From positions 294,383,076 to 294,447,075 of the forward strand of contig CM054060.1 of assembly GCA_028641055.1 (NCBI GenBank): a stretch of 64,000 bases of DNA. Reading direction: 5' to 3'. Source of the DNA: Alopecurus myosuroides. Taxonomy: Eukaryota; Streptophyta; Magnoliopsida; Poales; Poaceae. Below the pieces are notes generated by a model. The model ran no database searches and was not told the origin of the DNA. It was given only the letters and a program-made list of their open reading frames with translations. Positions 57,250-64,000 of the stretch are shown here, piece after piece (the first letter of the stretch is position 1; each line of letters begins with the position of its first letter). Both the position numbers and the translations under genes were made by a program.

Positions 57250-57338
57250 ACGAAAGAGTTTTCGTGTTAGGAATTTTTGCGCCCATATGAAAGAGTTTTC
57301 ATGTTTGGGATGCTGCACCCATACGAAAGAGTTTTTGT
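57250..57338 (+). repeat. Three short tandem hairpins, 36-37-bp period
   Basis: Arms ACGAAA/TTTCGT (57250-57255, 57260-57265), ATGAAA/TTTCAT (57287-57292, 57297-57302) and ACGAAA/TTTTGT (57323-57328, 57333-57338). Loops are GAGT or similar. The C-to-T change in one arm is matched by G-to-A in the other, keeping the stem. More diverged copies continue to about 57440. Confidence 0.6.
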
Positions 57339-57749
57339 GTGTAGGGTATCTTTCTCTTGTTTAAAGAGATTTTGTTTCTTTGCTTATGAAAGAATTGTTT
57401 CTATTCGAAGGAATTTTGTTCATACGAAGTTATTTTCGTGTTTGAACTTTCCATTCAAAACTTTTTTGTCTTGATGATGCGCGCTATGACGTCATGGCGC
57501 ACTTTTCTCCTCCCGATGGGACGTGACGGAGTGCGAGCAGATAGGGCTGGCCCACCTGGTCAGCTTTTTGACCGGGAAACAAGACGTCGTTCCCGGTTTT
57601 CACGCAAACCACGCAGTAAATGCGCACGATCTTCTTTTGAGATCGTGGCAGGAAACAGCGTTCACCGCCCCTTCGTTTCATCTTCACACGTGGTGGTAGC
57701 GATGACCGACACGTGGTGCATTGAGTGGCCAGGATTGATTCGCTCCGTG

Positions 57750-57756
57750 TATAAGT
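57750..57756 (+). promoter_or_regulatory. TATA box of Transposase_28 gene A
   Basis: TATAAGT about 110 bp before the ATG at 57859, followed by a C/T-rich leader. The start codon context is GTCAGCCATGG, a good plant context. Confidence 0.55.
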
Positions 57757-59610
57757 ACGGGTGTTTGCGCTGCGGTAAAACTTTCCCAGCCTTCGTCTCC
57801 AATCCATCTTCTTCTTCGCGCTCATCTTCTTCCTATCCTCAAGCTCGTGCTGTCAGCCATGGCCGGTGGAAAGAAACGCGGCGCTGCTGTTTCCGCATCC
57901 GGGGAAGCCTCAGTGCAACCTGCGCCGCGCTCGGGCGACTGGAGGTCGCCCAACACCACTGCAAAAAGCGTCAAGGAGATGCAGCGGGAAGGACTGCTGC
58001 CAGCAGAGTCTGAGAAGCGGGTGCGCCTCGGCAAGAAGGAGGAGGTACCCAACCCGCAAGCGAACGAACGCGTGGTCTTTGCGGACCACGCGTCGCGCGG
58101 CCTCTCTTTCCCCCTCCATCCATTTCTTCTCGGGTTGCTATATGTCTATGGCATACAGCTTCACGATCTTCCCCCGAACGCGGTGCAGCACATATCGTGC
58201 TTCATCGTGTTCTGCGAATGCTTCCTAGGCATTCGCCCACATTGGGGGCTCTGGAGGCTCTCTTCAAGGTCCGGATCTTCCGCGAGAAATCGCAGGTGGA
58301 CTCCGAACCTGGTGAGCCGCTACGCACGGGTGGCTTCGGGATCCAAGCTCGATTGGAGTCCAGCTACTTCAACATGCACTTCATCGACTCCGCCCAGGGA
58401 TGGAGGAAAAAATGGTTCTACGTCATCGACAACAGCTCGGGTGGAACTCATGAATTCCACCCGTTCGCTGTTCTGAAGAAGAGGAGGTCCTGGGCGCACA
58501 AGCTGTCGACTGAAGAAACCGAGGTCGTCGCGCCGCTACTCGCCAGGGTGGCCGCCCTTCGCGACCAGAGTGCTGGGGTTGTATTAAACGGACTGCATCT
58601 GGCGGCCGTCTTCCTCAGGCGCAGAATCCAGCCTCTGCAACTCAGGCCTTCCACAATGTGGGAGTACCAAGGCTCTGAGGACCCTAGCCGAGTGATTCGC
58701 GAGGAACTCTCGAACGTCGAGTTCGAGAAGAAAATCGCGGCTATCACTAGCCTAAAGGTGGGAGAGAAATTTCCCGACTGCACAGTTGCAGCCTTTGACG
58801 CGTCGAAGCCTCCGCCAGCCGCGGTGAGTTTATTCTTCACCTCTTCTTTTATCTTCTTGTTTGTTCTGAGTTTCAGTCGAATGAATTTTTCCTTGCTTGA
58901 ATGTTTCCTTGCTTTCTTCTGCTTTCCATAGAGTTTGTCCATGGCCACCTGCTATCCTCCTGTATCTGGGGCGGAGGCCTCAGAGTTATTGACGAGTAAC
59001 CTGGAAGGCCCAGCCGACACCAGTGTTGCCGACGCTTCTTCGAGCTCCGACCAAGATTCTTCGGATGACGCAGGAGACTCGGGTGGCGATCGTTATAAAC
59101 GCCGTCGGGTAGAAGGCGATGAGGCCACTTCTAAGGACAACTCCTTGGAAGAGTCGCCCGGGAAGGAGCCCATCCACGCTACTCCTCTGCAAACGCGCGC
59201 CCCTTCTTCCTCATTCCCAGTTATCCAGACTGCCTGGAATGCGGATATGATGGATGAGGATGAAGACGGTGAGTAAGTTTTTCTCCTCGTTCTTAGTCGA
59301 ACGTTTTTCCTTTGCATCTGTGTTGACGCTTTGTCTTTTGTCGCAGACTGCAAACCATTAGTCCTCGCAGGTACGCCTCTTCTCTTCCTCCCGAAAGGAG
59401 GAGTAAGGCAGGAGCTGCGGATGAGGCTCCCACTGCAGGCACCGTCCAGAATTCGCCCAGCGTAGCCCCCAAGGCGGCGACTATGGAACATGAAACTCCT
59501 AGTTTAGCTGCCGGGGCTTCAGCTTCAAAGGAGGTGTCGGGTAGCTCCGCAGATCCCCTCTCCCGTGCCAAGGGCCAGGTAAATTCTGTTACTTGTCTTT
59601 AATTTGTTTA

Positions 59611-59792
59611 TCGGGTGCACGACAGTGCTCCCGATGGGAGTAGCCCCCGAGGCTGTAGTCGATCACATGTGATCGGCTACAGGCTCAAAAACTGTCTTTT
59701 CCTTCTTCTTTATTTTATCGGGTGCACGGCAGTACTCCCGGTGGGAGTAGCCCCCGAGGCTGTAGTCGATTGATCGTAATCGGGTACAGGCT
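59611..59792 (+). repeat. Two tandem 107-bp modules with hairpins in intron 3, copies 3 and 4
   Basis: Units start at 59611 and 59718 (TCGGGTGCACG). Each has CTCCC(G)(A/G)TGGGAG, then GTAGCCCCCGAG (59640-59651; 59747-59758), then a stem: 59654-59667 pairs with 59668-59681 (14 pairs, one G-U, near-perfect palindrome), and 59761-59771 with 59778-59788 (one mismatch, one wobble). The stems differ in sequence, the constant part does not. Confidence 0.75.
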
Positions 59793-60929
59793 CCAATTCT
59801 TCTCTTCTAAATTTTTCTATCTCTGAATTTCTTGCAGTCGCTCATTGACTCCCTTGCGGCGATTGGGCGTCGTGTTGTCCTCGCCGAATCTGACTGTCCG
59901 TTCCTTCGAGCGGAGCGCAATCGACTCACTTCTGAAAACGAGCTTCTTCGAAGTAAGCTCAGCCCCCTTTCTTTTTCTGTTTGCACCTTTCCCATTAGTT
60001 CTTCGATTCTAATAGATATTGTCATGCAGCTCAACTTGAGTTTTCGAAGACCGAGAAGGACGATGCTTTTACTCGGGCAATAGCTCTGGAGGCTGAGCTG
60101 GCGGCTGTTCGCCAAGATCTGGAATCCTCCCGCATGTCTTCGGCTGACCTCGAAGGGAAACTTGCTTCTGCCCAAGAGGCCTTGAAGAAGTTGGAGACGG
60201 CCAGCACCAAGGCGGATGCTGATCTTGTCGATTTTATCCGTCCCCTTGCCGGGCGCTTTGCGGGTGAGTTATTTTGGGTTTATAATTTATTTTCTGATGT
60301 CTTGATTTTTGACGCTCTTCTTCTTTGTAGGTCTTCTTGGTGTTCCTTTGGAGCTTCCAGGGATCCAGCGGGTGGACGCGCTGACAGATTCCCTCGCCCA
60401 GCTCAGGAGGCATGCCGAAGGAATTTGCTCCTTGGTTGGCAACGCCACTCAAGTGTTGACGCAGCTGCATGGTCGCCTTCTCGTCAATGCTTCCTCTCCA
60501 TCCACGCTAGGTGACCTGCTGAAGATCTTCTCGGGGAGCAATCTCCTGGATGCCTACGCGGTTGCTCAGTCGGAGTCTGGGGCGAAGACGGCCATCCAGT
60601 TCGCGCTGGCGCATGGAGTTAGCGTCTTGGAGGAGGCTTATTCGGATCTCCCAGTCGACCCCTCCACGGGCAAAAAGGTACGTCTCTCTCGTTTTGGCGA
60701 GCCATCCGCTATCCTTGCTCGGAAGCTGTCTGAGCTGTTTGCTCGACTTAAGGGAGGGACGACTGCCGCGAGTGGGAGCACCACTGTAGCTTCTTAGGCT
60801 TGTATTTCTTTTGCTTTACCAGCTCGATTGTAATGAACCTTGGGATGTATTCCCGTATTTTCACTGTCTTTAATCGAGGCGTTCTTCTAAAAAATGCTTC
60901 TTGCAATTGTTTGTCTTCTCCCGATGGGA

Positions 60930-60958
60930 GTAGCCCCCGAGCACCTGTTGAATAGGTG
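60930..60958 (+). repeat. GTAGCCCCCGAG plus hairpin module, copy 5
   Basis: In intron 6 of gene A. CTCCCGATGGGAG precedes, GTAGCCCCCGAG is at 60930-60941, and CACCT (60942-60946) pairs with AGGTG (60954-60958). Confidence 0.7.
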
Positions 60959-62283
60959 GTGAATATATCTCGAGTAGGGCACCTTATTCCTTTAATCTTC
61001 TTTTTGATCTGCAGGTAGCCGAGGTGGTCGCAGAACCCTCAAGTGGACCTGCTGCCCGAGCTGACCCACTTGTTGCCGTTGTTGGGACTTTGGCGGGTCT
61101 CCGTGATCGTGTAGCCGAGGGTGAGCGCAGGCTGAAAGCGTTGCGTGGGGTAGCCGATGTGGCGAAGTCCAAGCAAAAACTGGCGACTGAACACGAGCAG
61201 TTTGTGATGGACGAGTTGGCTTCCCTTGCTAGGGAACTGCTGTGTAAGTAATACAGCCCCCAGGTCTTCTTTGTCTTGTTTCCTTACCTAATCACGCATA
61301 TTTGTTCTTCAGTTGTTAAACCGGATGATAGGGAGGAAAAACAGTGGGTAGAAAACCACATTCTTCAAGAAGCTGGCAGCTCAAGGCCTCATGCGAATAA
61401 TTTTTGGTCTGATCGCAGCCGAGGTTTTGTGTTGGCTACTTTGAAGTTCCGTGTCTCCCGGGTAAAAGTTCTCGTGAGTTCTTTTCACGAGGTCTTGATC
61501 GCGATGAACGCTACATTCTACCCGCTTGAAAGGGGTCCTGAAGACTGGAGCTATCTCCTCGGGCTCTTCGGGCAAGAGGGAGAAATTCGCAAGTGCGTGC
61601 GCAATCAGATGACTTGCGGCGCCGTGGTGGCTCTCTCTTTTGTCCGAATATGGCATCCTGAAGTAAATTTTAACTCCGTAGCTAGGCTCCCAGATGGTCC
61701 AATCGATGATATTTCTCCGCGTTACGATGTTGTTCGTCCTGCAGCGGAGAAGATCATTCGACTAACCTCTGAGGAAGTAGATAGAGTGTTGGCGACTGAG
61801 AATGTGTCGTGGGATAATCACGGCAGATGTTACCGGGGGTAACTGATCTTGGGGCAAGACGACACAGGTATTTGGGAGAGGGTTTAGCTCAGAGGAAAAC
61901 ATGGTGCAATTCGATCTGGTAGCCGGCAATCAAAGTCGCCGAGTCTCCGATCTTGATATAATAACTCAACTCTGGGATTACACTTGATGCTCGATATCAC
62001 ACGATGTTGCTAGGGTTCTTAGATCTCTGCCTGGACTAGACCTGGGGGTCGGTTTATAAAGCACCCGTACCCCCTGGCTTATTCTCCAAGACGCACCCTG
62101 AATCCTACCCGGACCCAGCGTACAAACCCTAACTTTCTCCTACCATAACCCACAATCCGGGTTACTGGGCCTACAAGTTCGGGCCTTCACAGGTTTCCTC
62201 ATCCTTAGCCAGATCTCGCACAGCACCTTTTGGGCCGGGTTACTCCCGGGAGTTTGGCCTACCGGGTTATCATCCCCCCATCA

Positions 62284-62305
62284 GTAGTCCCCAGAATAGC
62301 CTGGG
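62284..62305 (+). repeat. GTAGCCCCCGAG-like plus hairpin module, copy 6 (variant)
   Basis: GTAGTCCCCAG (one substitution and one deletion against the consensus) overlaps a stem CCCAG (62290-62294) / CTGGG (62301-62305), loop AATAGC. The position, about 460 bp from the element start, matches copy 2 in element A (about 570 bp). Confidence 0.55.
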
Positions 62306-62662
62306 CTTCATGGATACTCCTTTGAAGCGCTTGCTATTCCCTGAAAAGACACCAAACACACAAGTATGTGGAGGCCGAGTTAAGATGCCTTAACAGATAA
62401 TTAGGCCTCACTCCATGGTGGCCATATAGTAACCCGGCTCTTTCCCAATTACCTAACTTATTTTTCCAGGTAGAATCCCAAAATGTCAAGATTTCGCACT
62501 TGATAACCAACCGAATATCACGGGATGGATCCCTTTCTCTTGTTCATTCAGATCCCCCGTTCCCCATTCAAAGCGCATCTTGCCAAAAAACTCTAACAAA
62601 TGGCCGTTACCTTTCCGCAAACCCCGGCTCCCGCTCAGTGAACCGGGCCTGTCCACTCGCCC

Positions 62663-62670
62663 TATAAATA
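62663..62670 (+). promoter_or_regulatory. TATA box of Transposase_28 gene B
   Basis: TATAAATA followed by a 5' leader of about 240 bp without any ATG (62695-62938), then a GT donor. Confidence 0.6.
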
Positions 62671-62938
62671 AGCTCCCTGGGGGGTAACCTGAACCCTAAC
62701 GGCTCATTTCCCCCCACTCTGCTTCCTCTCTCCCTCTGAGCTCATCCCGCTGAGCGCCACCACGGGAATCCCGCGCACATCACCGGAGCCCATCGGACGG
62801 AGGCTGCGCTCCGCCACCGCTCGCCCCGCGCCGCCGCCGAGACCCGCCGGCGAATCTCCATCCGGCCCATCAAGAACCGCGAAGGGACACCAGAACTGCG
62901 CCATTTGCCTCCGCAAGGTTTCACTCAAATCTCCTCTG

Positions 62939-63460
62939 GTAAGCCTTTCGTGCCCATTAATTTGCCCTTGCAATTTTTGATTTCATCTTAGATTAGATCC
63001 AAATCGACCCGCCCCTGATTCCTTGGCCACGCCGAATTAGATTGCTAGCATTCTCTCCAGCTCGTCTAATAGGTGAACTATGGATTTCAATCCACTCTCC
63101 TACCGCCCGCAAGCATTAATTTTGCCAGAAATCTGAAGATAAGACTCCCAATCGGGGCCCGATCCACTCAAAATTTCCGCCCTGGCCTCAATCACCCGGC
63201 CGGACTTCCCCTTTTTTAGTTCCTTTCATTCGCGCTAAATGCCTGCACAGTCACCCATCGCCCTCAAAAGCTTCTTCAACATTTAGATCCCATAACTTTC
63301 GCCATAATACTTGACACCCGGATAATTTCGAACTTTATTCTGCGAGCTAACACCCGGACTACTCACAGTCTTTCACGTCTCAATGTTACCCGGCCTATAC
63401 TTGGTCGGCTCGCAATTTCCGTATCTTAATCCTCTTATCCTTTTATCTTGTACTTTACAG
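62939..63460 (+). other. 5'-UTR intron of gene B
   Basis: The donor is CTCTG/GTAAGC at 62939 and the acceptor TACTTTACAG/ATC ends at 63460, 9 bp before the ATG. The 522-bp intron is T-rich and contains several ATGs that would be removed by splicing. Confidence 0.55.
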
Positions 63461-63469
63461 ATCAACCAC

Positions 63470-64000
63470 ATGGCTCCCAAGAAGCAGGGGAAGACTCCAA
63501 CCAAGGCTAAAACCACCAACTCCATATCCGCCAACTGGGCGCGGTCTACAGTCACAAAGGCCAAATTAGAGGAGCTGGTGGAGCTGGGAGTTCTTCCTCC
63601 TCAAGAAGATATCCAGTGGAGGGTGCCGGGTAAGGAGACCCGGCCTACCCCAACAAAAGATGAGGTAATCTGCTTCGTGGAACATGTGACCCGGGGTTTT
63701 CGACCGCCGGGTCACCCTTTTTTCCGTGATGTCCTCAGTCACTACGGCCTTCGCATCTTTGACATCGGACCCAATTCCGTACTAAACATTTCCCACTTTA
63801 TTGTTCTTTCCGAATCCTACCTGTGCACTCCACCAAGTCTAGCTCTTTTTATTGAGCTTTTTCAATGCAAACCGTGCCGCGAAAGCGGTGACGGGGCGCT
63901 TCTCTCTTGCGGCGGGGTTTCTATCCAGCGCCGCAAGAACTCTCTGATGCCACCCCTCACCCTTAATTCCCATGTCAAGCACTGGCAGCTCTCATACTTC
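63470..64000 (+). CDS. Transposase_28 gene B, N-terminal part
   Basis: The frame is open for 177 codons from the ATG at 63470 to the window end. It starts MAPKKQGKTPTKAK (Lys-rich, as in gene A) and contains the PF04195-type domain: VEHVTRGFRPPGHPFFRDVL, IGPNSVLNISHFIVLSESY, ALFIELFQCKPCRE. It aligns with gene A throughout exon 1, including across the point where gene A is frameshifted, which is how the shift was recognised. No stop or frameshift is seen here, so this copy may be intact. The protein's role is unknown; it is presumed to belong to the element and not to the host. Confidence 0.75.
   Translation, partial: MAPKKQGKTPTKAKTTNSISANWARSTVTKAKLEELVELGVLPPQEDIQWRVPGKETRPTPTKDEVICFVEHVTRGFRPPGHPFFRDVLSHYGLRIFDIGPNSVLNISHFIVLSESYLCTPPSLALFIELFQCKPCRESGDGALLSCGGVSIQRRKNSLMPPLTLNSHVKHWQLSYF

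Larger units (their letters stand above)
56072..61827 (+). mobile_element. Transposase_28-type element A, 3' end missing
   Basis: It starts TGTAGGAGCGCG within the preceding LTR fragment. The first 1.7 kb is LTR-like: a TTATATAGG box near 56426, GTCAGTAGCCCCCGAG at 56637, short hairpin repeats at 57250-57338, and a gene promoter at 57750. An eight-exon Transposase_28 gene follows. The element is cut by element B at 61828, so its right terminus is outside this window. Such genes are annotated as 'putative gypsy type transposon', but no gag-pol is present, so the mobilising machinery is unknown. Confidence 0.65.
57859..61827 (+). pseudogene. Transposase_28 gene A, eight exons, frameshifted
   Basis: Exons: 57859-58823, 58932-59272, 59347-59578, 59838-59952, 60030-60263, 60331-60677, 61015-61243, 61313-61827. 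All seven introns are GT-AG and the phase is consistent from exon 2 to exon 8. Exon 1 holds the PF04195 domain (MAGGKKRG..., FADHASRGLSFPLHPFLLGL, HDLPPNAVQHISCFIVFCE); near 58250 the frame shifts by one base, then continues ALFKVRIFREKS. Exon 2 is acidic (SSSSDQDSSDDAG), exons 4-5 form a coiled coil, and exon 8 has a helical domain (GPEDWSYLLGLFGQEGEIRK). Reading through the exon-6 donor gives an alternative end at 60797. The 3' end is removed by element B. The function of this family is not established. Confidence 0.75.
61828..64000 (+). mobile_element. Transposase_28-type element B, runs off window
   Basis: It starts TGTTACCGGGGG in the last exon of gene A, replacing its stop after 61827. 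The layout parallels element A: a TTTATAAAGC box near 62052, the ATCAGTAGTCCCCAG module at 62281, a gene promoter at 62663, then a Transposase_28 gene. Its sequence differs strongly from element A, so it is a different family of the same class. The right end and duplication are outside the window. Confidence 0.65.

Noticed and set aside
56641..60958. Helitron 3' ends suggested by hairpins
   Set aside because: The hairpins are not followed by CTRR at the usual distance, and no TC start or Rep/helicase gene is visible.

Overview
The window is nuclear DNA from a grass, most likely a cool-season (Pooideae) species such as a Triticeae or oat relative. The grounds are an Angela/BARE-type Copia LTR, Gypsy LTRs of the kind abundant in wheat and barley, a DUF4220/DUF594 membrane-protein gene typical of cereals, and two copies of the grass-specific 'putative gypsy type transposon' gene (Transposase_28, PF04195). 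Apart from one intact host-like gene, almost everything is transposable elements nested inside one another. Family names rest on pattern recognition without database searches.

1-11.3 kb: the edge of a minus-strand Gypsy LTR, a decayed minus-strand Copia LTR, an LTR fragment carrying the GTAGCCCCCGAG module, a clean solo Gypsy LTR (target-site duplication GACCT), a broken LINE reverse transcriptase, and a 1.1-kb direct duplication with a 5'-truncated LINE tail between its copies. 11.3-14.7 kb: an intact single-exon DUF4220/DUF594 gene on the minus strand. A small internally deleted Copia element (duplication CAAAC) sits 21 bp upstream of its likely ATG. 14.7-21.6 kb: AT-rich non-coding DNA with a hairpin MITE-like element, a diverged direct duplication, and what looks like the promoter and first exon of an unresolved minus-strand gene.

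21.6-37.8 kb: a minus-strand LTR-retrotransposon array with three about 4.5-kb LTRs and two 498-bp internal segments, each internal segment with a Met-tRNA-type primer-binding site. The whole array is bounded by one target-site duplication (GTGAT), and LTR3 carries an Angela-like solo LTR. 38.5-54.9 kb: a 16.4-kb Ty3/Gypsy chromovirus with two about 4.43-kb LTRs (duplication TCAGA), an extra ORF, gag-pol and a C-terminal chromo-like domain. A 1,516-bp element with a 9-bp target duplication interrupts its integrase. Its LTRs share a conserved core with the three-LTR array, so the pair looks like an autonomous family beside a non-autonomous relative. Both sit inside pieces of an older Gypsy element (21,583-21,634; 37,848-38,537; 54,927-55,921).

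56.1-64.0 kb: an element with an eight-exon Transposase_28 gene whose splice phases agree throughout. It carries one frameshift and is cut at the 3' end by a second element of the same class, whose Transposase_28 gene runs off the window.

The most unusual signal is a module made of the constant string GTAGCCCCCGAG followed at once by a hairpin whose sequence differs from copy to copy while pairing is kept. There are six instances in the window, all associated with Transposase_28-type elements. Other signals are a spliced-leader-like layout with a 48-codon acidic reading frame inside the chromovirus LTRs, a tRNA-like module shared by both LTR families, and a 96-bp tandem repeat rich in CCGG palindromes.
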